Shown here: piece by piece, positions 6,782 to 13,374 of the stretch
How the letters are laid out: every line of letters begins with the position of its first letter
Position numbering within the stretch: the stretch's first letter is position 1
Origin: Nitrososphaerota archaeon
GTDB taxonomy: Archaea; Thermoproteota; Nitrososphaeria; Nitrososphaerales; Nitrosopumilaceae
NCBI GenBank assembly: GCA_018263495.1
Contig: JAANXC010000048.1
Location: forward strand, 29,802 to 43,175
DNA length: 13,374 nucleotides
Direction: 5' to 3'
Translations under genes and position numbers: made by a program
The notes under the pieces: generated by a model
The model's database searches: none
What the model saw: only the letters and a program-made list of their open reading frames with translations
What the model was told of the DNA's origin: nothing

Positions 6782-7338
6782 AAATACTCCCTCACAGTTG
6801 ATTTTGCAATTTCAAGAACTTGTTCTGCGTTGAGACCATCGGTTTCAATGATCTTATCAAATACAGATAGATTTTCGCCAAACTCAAACCCGTATAATGT
6901 TTTGTAAATTATTTTATTTTCATTATATCGTTTTTGTACAATTTCTAAAGCGTTAGTTTCTGATAAATTGTCTCTAGTAGTCATTCTTTGTGCACTATTT
7001 TCTTTAGACCCATCTAACCAAATCTTAACTCCGCCATCAACAAGCCATGGAAGTGTATAACTAGTTATGACAACATCTCCTTTAGAAAAAAGTTTTTTGA
7101 GTTTATCATCTACTTTTCTGTCAAATTCAGAATTTTCTTGACGCTTGCTAAGAAAATTCATTCCTTCTTGTGTATCCCACCAATCATCCCTTTTTGTATC
7201 AAATCCTTCCTCTTCAGCTAATTCTTTGAGGATATCTCCTCCGCTCAGATGTACAAGACCGAATTCTTTTGCAAGACCTTTAGCAATAGTAGTTTTTCCT
7301 ATTGCTGGTGGTCCGGAAATAATTATTGATTTTAACAA
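6778..7338 (-). CDS. cmk: Cytidylate kinase, archaeal type
   Basis: The enzyme phosphorylates CMP and dCMP with ATP to the diphosphates. The 186-residue length is close to the short archaeal form. The P-loop is SGPPAIGKTT at 8-17. It is followed by HLSGGDILKELAEEEG, the characteristic archaeal cytidylate-kinase nucleotide-binding segment, and by the basic RMTTRDN stretch (about 118-124), which corresponds to the lid arginines. The start is TTG at 7338, two bases after the stop of the EMC3-like gene; no ATG fits. The 3' end overlaps truB by four bases. Its place between secY/adk and cbf5 is a common archaeal arrangement, supporting the assignment over a generic P-loop kinase. Confidence 0.92.
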   Translation of the reverse strand: MLKSIIISGPPAIGKTTIAKGLAKEFGLVHLSGGDILKELAEEEGFDTKRDDWWDTQEGMNFLSKRQENSEFDRKVDDKLKKLFSKGDVVITSYTLPWLVDGGVKIWLDGSKENSAQRMTTRDNLSETNALEIVQKRYNENKIIYKTLYGFEFGENLSVFDKIIETDGLNAEQVLEIAKSTVREYF

Positions 7339-7340
7339 CC

Positions 7341-7982
7341 CTATTCATTCATAGAAGTCTTGGTTAGTTTCATTATAGTTCCACTAAATGCAATGGCAGT
7401 AAGAAAATACCATGCCCACAAAAAGATCTCATTTTCAGTACCACAGAATGGTCCAATACCATTCTCCACATCTAAAGCCATTTTTTCAGCTGTGCAAGTA
7501 AGTTGGAAGAAATCACCAGGTATTACATTGAGAGGAATTGGAGAGATGGCTACAGTGTATGAAAACAGTGTAGGCATTAGAAAATAGAAAATCAACAGTA
7601 GTGGAATGATTGTGATCATCATTGGACGCATGTTCATCTGCATCATCTCCATACTCATTTTGTTCATGTACTTGGATTTTTTGCTTAGCTCATCAATCTT
7701 TGCTTGATCTTTTGACTTGAAGGCTGCCATTCTTGCCTTTTGCCAAGTCTTCGTCTCTTTCATTATTCTTTTGAGTTTTACTGAATCAACTAGTTTTTTT
7801 CTAACTCCGGCATTGAATAGATTTAACATTATAGAGAAACCAATAATCCCAAGCGCAGAAGGTAGCATTCCTTTTACTATTGGATCAGCACTTCCAAGTG
7901 GACCCTCTCCTCGTAATCCCAAAAGATCTCCTTGTAAGAATACAAGATCCAAGAAATTCAGGATAAAGTTAAACTCAATCAT
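7341..7982 (-). CDS. EMC3/DUF106 membrane protein of the Oxa1/YidC superfamily
   Basis: This 213-residue protein has three predicted membrane helices at about 40-58, 121-140 and 186-204. Between the first two lies a highly charged, Met-rich coiled segment (60-118; KAKxxELxKK-like, then MSMEMMQMNMRPM). That layout is typical of the archaeal DUF106 family, which is homologous to eukaryotic EMC3 and TMCO1 and to bacterial YidC, and acts as a membrane protein insertase. The segment between helices two and three should face outside. It has two cysteines, C163 and C180, which could form a disulfide; this is inference. Its ATG overlaps the adenylate kinase stop by four bases (ATGA). It follows secY closely, which fits a shared job in membrane protein biogenesis. 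Confidence 0.9.
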   Translation of the reverse strand: MIEFNFILNFLDLVFLQGDLLGLRGEGPLGSADPIVKGMLPSALGIIGFSIMLNLFNAGVRKKLVDSVKLKRIMKETKTWQKARMAAFKSKDQAKIDELSKKSKYMNKMSMEMMQMNMRPMMITIIPLLLIFYFLMPTLFSYTVAISPIPLNVIPGDFFQLTCTAEKMALDVENGIGPFCGTENEIFLWAWYFLTAIAFSGTIMKLTKTSMNE

Positions 7983-8557
7983 AGTCCTATAGCATCTAAT
8001 ACAGATTTAGCTGCCTCATCAACTTTTCCCTCATGATTAAATACTACCTTCATCGGCGAACCTGAAAGAACAGAACAGCTAGAAAGCATTGCATCTTGAA
8101 CAGCAAGTTCTTTTTTAATATCTTCAATAGAAACTGGATCTCTGTTTCTAGTTGTATCCTTCATTCTTCTATCGTGTATCTCATCAGGACTAGCAGTAAT
8201 TGCTATGAAATTAGTAGGCTGCATGATTTGTATCACATAGTTCGGAAGACCAGGATAGAAACCTGATTTTGTAGATATGAAAGCGTGTGTATCGATTAAA
8301 ATCACATCATCTTCCATGTTTGAAATATCTTCTGCAGCCATTTTTTGAAGTTCTTGTTGTTTTTCTATTGGTAGTCTTCTTAATTCATCCCTATCTTTAA
8401 TTCCATTTTTCATTGCCTCCTCAAGCATTACTGTCCCAAAACTATGTACGCCAACAGTTTTGTTTTGTTGTTTGATTAGTTCTACAAGTTTTGTAACAAG
8501 AGATGTTTTACCAACTCCAGGAATCCCAACTATTACGACTTTTTTGTTATCTGCCAA
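7979..8557 (-). CDS. adkA: Adenylate kinase, archaeal AdkA type
   Basis: The enzyme catalyses AMP + ATP to 2 ADP. It belongs to the archaeal family distinct from bacterial Adk. The P-loop is GIPGVGKTS near the N-terminus. VHSFGTVMLEEA and RDELRRLP form the AMP-binding part, IDTHAFISTKSGFYPGLP the core, and RRMKDTTRNRD the lid arginines. No ATG is present at the 5' end. Possible starts are TTG 8569, GTG 8566 and TTG 8557. I chose TTG 8557 because it is preceded by GGTG at a spacing of six bases and gives MADNKKVVIVGIPG (192 residues); the longer form adds only four residues. With this start the gene overlaps the secY end by 11 bases. Confidence 0.92.
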   Translation of the reverse strand: MADNKKVVIVGIPGVGKTSLVTKLVELIKQQNKTVGVHSFGTVMLEEAMKNGIKDRDELRRLPIEKQQELQKMAAEDISNMEDDVILIDTHAFISTKSGFYPGLPNYVIQIMQPTNFIAITASPDEIHDRRMKDTTRNRDPVSIEDIKKELAVQDAMLSSCSVLSGSPMKVVFNHEGKVDEAAKSVLDAIGL

Positions 8558-9980
8558 GCCAAGCACCAAGTCTGGGCATTACCATTTCCACTTTTTCTCT
8601 TACAAGCTGGTTATAATAATTAATCAAAATATCCACAGTCAACAAAATACCGATACCAGAACCAAATACTCCCAAAATATCAGAAACTCCAGCTATTAGA
8701 CCTAATATTACAGAGCCAAGGATTGTTACAGATGGAATATACTTGTTCAGAAGCATCTCTACCGGTTTGTTAGATCTCCTAAATCCAGGAATTACTACAT
8801 CAGCATCCAAAAGGTTTTGTGCAGCCTTTTTGGATGAAAGACCACCTAACTCCACCCATAATTTTCCGAATACACAGACAATACCAATCATGAATAAGAC
8901 GTACAATACTCCCCTCGTAGGATCCAGAGCCAAAATATCTAATCCCCTAGGAGGCGTTATGTAGTAAACAATTCCGCCTATGGGTGTTCCCGGACTAGTG
9001 GGATCATATTGTGCAAGTATATTAAAAAGTGGACTAGCGTTACGTGGATTCAGCTGTGACCAAAGCATCTGACCAATAAATAATGCATTTGCTGTAAGAG
9101 CTGATGCCAAAATTACAGGTATGTTTGATACATACATCAATTTGATTGGATAAGTTGCAGCAAATCCCCTGTATTTTGTGGAGACGATTGGAATCTCAAC
9201 TTTCATGCCTTGAGTGTATATGAGTATCAACAAGACCCCCACTGTGAGTAAAAGTCCAAATATACTTGGTAACTGATTTGACCTGAAGAAAACATCAGCA
9301 AAATCTCCCATTCCTGAGGTGAAGTTTTGAATAATGAAGGGAAAAATACCTATACTGCCACCATCGCCAGCAGGTAGAGGACTGAAAAGACTCCAGAGTA
9401 TCTGTTGAGAAACTCCACATGCAATAAACAGACTAATGCCTGAACCTAATCCCCATCCTTTCTGAATCAATTCATCCATGAACATTACAATGACAGATGC
9501 AGCCATGAGTTGACCTACCAGGATGCCCAAGACGCTGGGTTCGGATATATTCGGTCCATAAACTGCCCAGCCGTAAACAGCAGATTCTATGACTATGACA
9601 AAGTAGGTAAGCATCTTAGTAGCTGTCTGAAATATGCCACGCTCCTCCGGACGTTTAAAGTCAAACTTGAGAATGTCAGATCCTCTAAGTAATTGCATTA
9701 AAAGTCCAGCCGTGACAATTGGTCCTATTCCAAGCTCAACTAAGGATCCTTGTTGTGAGGCAAAAATAACACGTGCAAATGCTAGAAAGTCAAATTCTGG
9801 AGCTGTAGCACCAAAGAGAGGTGTTTGACCCATTACCATATAGATAACAACACAAGCACCACACCAGAGCAATTTTTGTTGGAGTGGTATCTTTCTTTTC
9901 GGTTTTGGAACCTGAGGTAAATATGGTTCAGCCTTTGCTACTATCTTTCGAATATAATCAGTAAGGGTTCCTTCAGCCAT
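8547..9980 (-). CDS. secY: Preprotein translocase subunit SecY
   Basis: This is the main channel subunit of the Sec translocon, which threads unfolded proteins across or into the membrane together with SecE and Sec-beta. The 477 residues contain about ten hydrophobic helices. The first follows an amphipathic N-terminus (TDYIRKIVAKAEPYLPQVP) and the KRKIPLQQKLLW lead-in. IVTAGLLMQLLRGSDILKFD marks the helix-2 region behind the plug. The conserved loop YRGFAATYPIKLMYVSNIPV is the archaeal/eukaryal signature that contacts ribosomes or SecA-like partners. The protein is slightly longer than the methanogen SecY, with extra residues in the outer loop QLNPRNASPLFNILAQYDPT. The ATG overlaps the uL15 stop by eight bases, so translation is likely coupled. 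Confidence 0.97.
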   Translation of the reverse strand: MAEGTLTDYIRKIVAKAEPYLPQVPKPKRKIPLQQKLLWCGACVVIYMVMGQTPLFGATAPEFDFLAFARVIFASQQGSLVELGIGPIVTAGLLMQLLRGSDILKFDFKRPEERGIFQTATKMLTYFVIVIESAVYGWAVYGPNISEPSVLGILVGQLMAASVIVMFMDELIQKGWGLGSGISLFIACGVSQQILWSLFSPLPAGDGGSIGIFPFIIQNFTSGMGDFADVFFRSNQLPSIFGLLLTVGVLLILIYTQGMKVEIPIVSTKYRGFAATYPIKLMYVSNIPVILASALTANALFIGQMLWSQLNPRNASPLFNILAQYDPTSPGTPIGGIVYYITPPRGLDILALDPTRGVLYVLFMIGIVCVFGKLWVELGGLSSKKAAQNLLDADVVIPGFRRSNKPVEMLLNKYIPSVTILGSVILGLIAGVSDILGVFGSGIGILLTVDILINYYNQLVREKVEMVMPRLGAWLGR

Positions 9981-10464
9981 CGTTGTTTGCTACAGTCTTT
10001 TCTTCAGTCTTTTCTTCAGTTTTTTTTATATTTTTTTGAGCAGGCATGATTACTTCTCCCCCAGATTTTTTTACTTTTTCTTGAGCAGTATTTGATGCAT
10101 ATTTTACTTTAATCGTATATGCGTTTGTTATTTTTCCGCCGCCAAGAAGTTTATCGTATTCAAGAGTAGTTAAATCTAAAACTTTTTTAGAATTTTCAGA
10201 TTTTCCAGACTTTGCAAATAAATCATCAAGATCTCTAACATTAACCCATTTCTTTGTAATTATTGCAACTGATACAGGACGATGTGTAGATTCATGACCA
10301 AAATGATCCGGATCCTCTTTGATAACAGTACTCCAAAGATGCTTAAGATGTCCAGATCTTCCAAGACCGCCTTTGTGTCCACTAGCACGATGCTGTCCAA
10401 CTTGACCCCATCCCATGTGTCTGCCGCCTCTAAGCTTTCTTGTTTTTCTTAATCTTGTTGGCAT
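9973..10464 (-). CDS. rpl15: 50S ribosomal protein L15 (uL15)
   Basis: This large-subunit protein is organised around a Gly/Arg-rich N-terminus (RKTRKLRGGRHMGWGQVGQH; HKGGLGRSGHLKHLW) that penetrates the rRNA, as in archaeal and eukaryal L15/L27a. The C-terminal globular part is VLDLTTLEYDKLLGGGKI. It ends in a charged tail containing TEEKTEEKT, encoded by two nearly perfect 12-base DNA repeats at about 9989-10013; this tail is probably disordered. The 163-residue length is a little above the family norm because of the tail. It lies one base after the uL30 stop and overlaps secY at its own 3' end. Confidence 0.96.
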   Translation of the reverse strand: MPTRLRKTRKLRGGRHMGWGQVGQHRASGHKGGLGRSGHLKHLWSTVIKEDPDHFGHESTHRPVSVAIITKKWVNVRDLDDLFAKSGKSENSKKVLDLTTLEYDKLLGGGKITNAYTIKVKYASNTAQEKVKKSGGEVIMPAQKNIKKTEEKTEEKTVANNDG

Positions 10465-10465
10465 T

Positions 10466-10933
10466 TCACATCATTCTCTTAACTAAAGTAGTAAGTTCCT
10501 TATTATGCCCAAGAATTCCTTTTTGACCGTACAAACGTTTTGTACTTCGTTTAAATCCCTGTCTAGGAGGCGATAAAGCAAACCATGGTTTTAGAGGTTT
10601 GATTTTTGTCATATTTATTTTCCCTTCGGATAAAGATGTTGCAAGTTCATCAATTGTTTTAAAACCAGCCTTTGAAATATCTTCAGCAGTAATTTTTTTG
10701 TAACCAGATCTTCTGCCCTTTTTATCCAACAATTCTTTAGTTGTTGACGTATCAATTTCTTGCCAAGAAACAAAATGTTGTATTTTTTTTAACATACCTT
10801 CAGTGTTTTCTTTAATCGGAAGTATCGTAGCACGATATTTCTTTTCTAATTTTAAAAGACGTAATGTAGTATTAGCCCAATATGGTACATCTGCTTGACC
10901 TTTTATTCTGATAACTAGGTATGCCTTTGCCAT
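10466..10933 (-). CDS. rpl30: 50S ribosomal protein L30 (uL30)
   Basis: This is the archaeal/eukaryal-length form (155 residues, against about 60 in bacteria). The N-terminal ferredoxin-like L30 domain starts AYLVIRIKGQADVPYWANTT. It continues with RLLKLEKKYRATILP, and the archaeal C-terminal extension ends in FALSPPRQGFKRSTKRLYGQ. That basic tail contacts rRNA. The ATG start is three bases after the uS5 stop, so the two genes are in one transcript and very likely coupled. Confidence 0.96.
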   Translation of the reverse strand: MAKAYLVIRIKGQADVPYWANTTLRLLKLEKKYRATILPIKENTEGMLKKIQHFVSWQEIDTSTTKELLDKKGRRSGYKKITAEDISKAGFKTIDELATSLSEGKINMTKIKPLKPWFALSPPRQGFKRSTKRLYGQKGILGHNKELTTLVKRMM

Positions 10934-10936
10934 TTT

Positions 10937-11587
10937 TCAACCCTGACTAAATGTCTGTCTTAAACATTCCAATACAGCTTTTGATGTAGAATTCATTGTA
11001 GGAGTAGAACCTTTTGCAGTAGTCCATGCATCCTTTAATCCAGCCATCTTAAGTAAATTTTTAATTTTTCTTCCTGCTACCAATCCTAATCCACGTGGAC
11101 CAGGTAGAATTTCAATTGTTACACTACCACCCTTTCCTTTTACTTTAAACGGTACAGAGTGATTTTGATCACATCTACATTCCCAGCTACCACAACCAAG
11201 TTTTACTGGACTTACGCTAAGATACGCTGCATTGTTCGCCTTTTCAATAGCAATTCTCATCTGTTTTGATTTTCCCATACCAATACCTAACCATCCATTT
11301 TCATTTCCTGCCGCTACTAATGCCTTAAAACGGGTTGATTGTCCATTAGGTGTCATTTTTTGAATTATTCCAACATCAATTACTTCAGTTTTTAAATCAG
11401 GCAATAGTTTTTTGACAATACCTGCTTCTTGAATTCTTAGACCTTTGGATAAAATTTCTTCCATAGAATTTATTTCGCCAGCTACTACTCTTTTTCCTAT
11501 ATTAGTTTTAGGTATCCACACTTCTTCTGGTTTCTGATATCTTCTACGTGGTGGACCAGACGAATTTCGTGATTGTGTTTGACTCAT
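10937..11587 (-). CDS. rps5: 30S ribosomal protein S5 (uS5)
   Basis: This small-subunit protein acts at the mRNA entrance and in decoding accuracy. The 216-residue length is archaeal. The double-stranded RNA-binding-like N-domain includes VIDVGIIQKMTPNGQSTRFK and LVAAGNENGWLGIGMGKSKQ. The archaeal/eukaryal insert LGCGSWECRCDQNHSVPF follows, then the C-domain ILPGPRGLGLVAGRKIKNLL. A GGAG nine bases before the ATG, inside the uL18 gene, is a plausible ribosome-binding site. The start overlaps the uL18 stop by four bases (ATGA). Confidence 0.97.
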   Translation of the reverse strand: MSQTQSRNSSGPPRRRYQKPEEVWIPKTNIGKRVVAGEINSMEEILSKGLRIQEAGIVKKLLPDLKTEVIDVGIIQKMTPNGQSTRFKALVAAGNENGWLGIGMGKSKQMRIAIEKANNAAYLSVSPVKLGCGSWECRCDQNHSVPFKVKGKGGSVTIEILPGPRGLGLVAGRKIKNLLKMAGLKDAWTTAKGSTPTMNSTSKAVLECLRQTFSQG

Positions 11588-12072
11588 TTAGCTTTTGCTC
11601 CAGTATCTATAGAAGATTTAATATTTTTCACATCATTTTTGATTTTTAGATGTTCACCATTTATTCTATCATCTGCAGGAAAGGTTTTTTCATCTGCTGG
11701 AATTTTAAGCCCTGCATCACTAACACCTTTTAGCGCTGCAGCCATTCGTGAAGTGTATTGCCTTGTACCGCTATACAAAATAGCTGAATTCGTGCCTTTT
11801 TCTAATGCTTTTTTTCCTGCAAAATAACCAGTGAGATAAGCTGCTGGGATATTTTTACGTGATCCCTTCCATCCTTTTTCAATTAAAAACCTAGAATGTA
11901 CAGATGAAATAACTTTATCCCCAGTTAATTCTGGTTTATGAATTTGAACTTGTGTATTTTCATTAGATATTTGTACAGTAACAAAATCTTTATGCCCCAT
12001 TAGCATCTTCTTCCTCCGATTATAGTTCGTTTTTTTATCTCGTATTCTACGTAATGTTTTCGTATATGCCAT
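11584..12072 (-). CDS. rpl18: 50S ribosomal protein L18 (uL18)
   Basis: This 5S-rRNA-binding protein of the central protuberance is 162 residues long and is the archaeal form, which is longer than the bacterial one. The basic N-terminus reads TLRRIRDKKTNYNRRKKML. VQISNENTQVQIHKPELTGD and AAYLTGYFAGKKALEKG are typical of L18/L5. It is the first gene of the compact ribosomal/SecY run in this window, with its own TATA box upstream. In most archaea rpl19e and rpl32e lie directly before it; here the upstream neighbour is argF, so the spc operon appears split. Confidence 0.95.
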   Translation of the reverse strand: MAYTKTLRRIRDKKTNYNRRKKMLMGHKDFVTVQISNENTQVQIHKPELTGDKVISSVHSRFLIEKGWKGSRKNIPAAYLTGYFAGKKALEKGTNSAILYSGTRQYTSRMAAALKGVSDAGLKIPADEKTFPADDRINGEHLKIKNDVKNIKSSIDTGAKAK

Positions 12073-12100
12073 ATCTATACGGGAAAAATTTGAATCTGCT

Positions 12101-12108
12101 TTTATAAA
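12101..12108 (-). promoter_or_regulatory. TATA box for the uL18-SecY operon
   Basis: The minus strand reads CGTTTATAAAAG in the short gap between argF and uL18. The TTTATAAA core (12108-12101) is centred about 32 bases before the uL18 ATG, so transcription would begin some six bases before it, giving a very short leader. A five-T run at minus 12090-12086 in the same gap might also end argF transcripts. That is only a possibility. Confidence 0.6.
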
Positions 12109-12110
12109 CG

Positions 12111-13022
12111 TTAGATACCAAGTGATGACAGTAATGCTTTCTGTGAATGCAATCTATTTTCAGCTTGGTCCCAAACTACTGATTGTGAGCCATCTATAAC
12201 TGCACTAGTAACCTCCTGATCACGTTTTGCAGGCAAACAATGCATGAAAATTGCATCATTCTTGGCTTTTTCCATTAGAGATTCATTGACTTGGAAAGAT
12301 GGTAAAAAATTTTCAGTTCGTTTTGGATCAGATGTATGGATTGATGTAAAAGTATCAGTCATTACTATATCGGCATCCTTAACAGCAGACTCTGGATCGG
12401 TTGTTAAATCAATAGTAGTATTCTCTGAGGCTTTTTTCACAACTTCAGGGTTTGGTTCAAAACCTTTTGGAGTAGCAATTACAATATCAGTTTGTGTTTT
12501 ACTACAACCAAAAATTAATGAATTGCATACATTGTTTCCATCACCAATCCAAGCTATCTTAAGATCTTTGAATTTTTTCTTATGCTCCTTAATTGTCATG
12601 AAATCAGCCAAAGTCTGGCATGGATGGTATGAATTAGATAATCCATTAATGACTGGTACTGTAGCGTGTTTTGCAAGATCCTCAATAAAACTATGTTCGT
12701 ATACTCGTGCCACAATTCCATCAACGTAACCCGATAGAGTTTTTGCTGTATCCTCAACTGATTCTCCACGAGAATGCTGCATTTCATTTAATGATAGGAT
12801 TATAGTATGACCACCCAACTGTTTCATTCCCGTCTCAAAACTTACTCTGGTCCGTGTTGATGGTTTTTCAAACAACATAGCTAAAGTTTTATTTTCTAAC
12901 AATTGTTTTCCTTTTACTGTTTTATTTTCTTCTTTTAGTTTTATAGAGAAATCAATTAACTCCAAAAATTCTTTGCTGGAAATCTCATCACCAGTTAAAA
13001 GATCTTTTGTTTCAAGTTTCAT
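12111..13022 (-). CDS. argF: Ornithine carbamoyltransferase
   Basis: The enzyme joins carbamoyl phosphate and ornithine to citrulline in arginine synthesis. The 303-residue length fits the family. The carbamoyl-phosphate site is complete: STRTR at 55-59 in FEKPSTRTRVSFE, HPCQ at 133-136 and HCLP at 261-264 (FMHCLPAKRDQEV). The region that normally reads DxxxSMG and holds ornithine is DTFTSIH (223-229) here, so M and G of SMG are replaced by I and H. Aspartate and serine remain. The substrate could therefore differ slightly, but all else favours ornithine over aspartate transcarbamoylase. The gene starts with ATG at 13022. Between the preceding stop and this start lie 59 bases that may hold a promoter (CTAAAAAG about 32 bases upstream), not clear enough to list. 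Confidence 0.93.
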   Translation of the reverse strand: MKLETKDLLTGDEISSKEFLELIDFSIKLKEENKTVKGKQLLENKTLAMLFEKPSTRTRVSFETGMKQLGGHTIILSLNEMQHSRGESVEDTAKTLSGYVDGIVARVYEHSFIEDLAKHATVPVINGLSNSYHPCQTLADFMTIKEHKKKFKDLKIAWIGDGNNVCNSLIFGCSKTQTDIVIATPKGFEPNPEVVKKASENTTIDLTTDPESAVKDADIVMTDTFTSIHTSDPKRTENFLPSFQVNESLMEKAKNDAIFMHCLPAKRDQEVTSAVIDGSQSVVWDQAENRLHSQKALLSSLGI

Positions 13023-13081
13023 TTTCTAGATTTTCCAGATAATTCTACCACTTTTTAGGTTTTGTTTCTAAGGCACATTGT

Positions 13082-13374
13082 TTATTCTGGTCGTCCATCA
13101 GCAACCCATTTTCTAATCTTTTTCGCCATTTCAAATGCTTCCTTATCACTGCTAGGCGGTGGTGTGTCAAATAATTCAGCAAAATCTTCTATGTCTTCAG
13201 TTTTAATTCCATCAAAAGGATCAGATGAAGATTCTTTGATTTCCGGTTCAGCTACTGGTTCTGGTGTTGGTTCTGGTGTTGGTTCTGGTGTTGGTTCTGG
13301 TGTTGGTTCTGGTGTTGGTTCTGGTGTTGGTTCTGGTGTTGGTTCTGGTGTTGGTTCTGGTGTTGGTTCTGATT
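13082..13374 (-). CDS. Unrecognised protein with Thr-Pro-Glu-Pro repeats, N-terminus cut by the window edge
   Basis: The last 96 residues are visible, ending with a TAA at 13082-13084. The visible N-terminal part is a chain of about nine TPEP units, which should be a stiff, extended, acidic linker. It is followed by the acidic stretch SSSDPFDGIKTEDIEDFAEL, the spacer FDTPPPSS, and an amphipathic helix KEAFEMAKKIRKWVADGRPE at the end. A short binding helix tethered by a flexible arm is a reasonable reading. There is no hydrophobic C-terminal segment. The function and family are unknown, and the domain upstream of the repeats lies outside the window. It precedes argF by 59 bases. Confidence 0.8.
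   Translation of the reverse strand, partial: SEPTPEPTPEPTPEPTPEPTPEPTPEPTPEPTPEPTPEPVAEPEIKESSSDPFDGIKTEDIEDFAELFDTPPPSSDKEAFEMAKKIRKWVADGRPE
13257..13374 (-). repeat. Perfect 12-bp tandem repeat, nine copies plus a partial one
   Basis: On the plus strand the unit GGTTCTGGTGTT is repeated without a mismatch nine times (13257-13364), then a diverged partial copy ends the window. It stays in frame and encodes Thr-Pro-Glu-Pro on the minus strand. All copies use identical codons, which suggests recent expansion by replication slippage. Copy number is likely to vary between strains. Confidence 0.95.

Noticed and set aside
12086..12090. Five-T run after argF as a terminator
   Set aside because: It is too short, and it lies downstream of the uL18 TATA box in the leader region, so it cannot be separated from ordinary AT-rich sequence.
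12244..12729. 161-codon plus-strand ORF
   Set aside because: It lies wholly inside argF, whose catalytic motifs are intact on the opposite strand.
12596..12787. Minus-strand 63-codon ORF in another frame of argF
   Set aside because: It is a frame shadow with no recognisable features; argF itself reads through without a frameshift.
13257..13374. Regular repeats that could suggest a CRISPR array
   Set aside because: The units are 12 bases and directly adjacent with no spacers, and they stay in frame in a coding sequence.

Overview
The window comes from an AT-rich archaeal genome, most likely an ammonia-oxidising thaumarchaeon of the Nitrosopumilus type. This placement is inferred from gene content and style. 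The ribosomal proteins, SecY, adenylate kinase, cytidylate kinase and pseudouridine synthase are of archaeal kind. One tRNA has an archaeal intron in the anticodon loop. Promoters look like TATA boxes about 26 bases before a start codon, which suggests leaderless messages. The genus is not proven by the sequence alone. Every gene I could support lies on the minus strand, so transcription runs from high to low coordinates.

Read in the direction of transcription, the window opens with the C-terminal end of an unrecognised protein carrying nine perfect 12-bp repeats (Thr-Pro-Glu-Pro), 13082-13374. Ornithine carbamoyltransferase (argF, 12111-13022) follows. A TATA box at 12101-12108 then begins a tightly packed run that is the distal part of the archaeal spc ribosomal operon: uL18, uS5, uL30, uL15, SecY, adenylate kinase, an EMC3/DUF106 membrane protein (Oxa1 superfamily), cytidylate kinase, Cbf5/TruB pseudouridine synthase and a small membrane-anchored protein (5310-12072). 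Neighbours here overlap or are a few bases apart. The run joins ribosome assembly, membrane protein insertion, nucleotide kinases and RNA modification.

A tRNA-Ser(GGA) gene with a 16-nt intron and a long variable arm comes next (5177-5276). Its 3' end nearly touches the TATA box of an FAD-dependent oxidoreductase of the L-2-hydroxyglutarate oxidase type (3846-5144). A small Cys/His protein follows (3559-3822).

A second leaderless-type promoter (3541-3547) drives a 52-residue protein with eight cysteines (3359-3517). Directly behind it come the fused gamma-alpha subunit (1438-3345) and the beta subunit (483-1448) of a 2-oxoacid:ferredoxin oxidoreductase. The last gene (1-420 or longer) runs off the window and has no clear start codon. 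If the flavoprotein does make 2-oxoglutarate, the lower third of the window could form one route: 2-hydroxyglutarate to 2-oxoglutarate to succinyl-CoA plus reduced ferredoxin. That link is inference.

Most of the window is conserved housekeeping. The parts most worth a second look are the eight-cysteine miniprotein heading the oxidoreductase operon, the altered ornithine-binding motif in ArgF, the slippage-prone repeat tract, and the gene lacking a normal start codon after the beta subunit. I saw no mobile element, CRISPR array or integration site.
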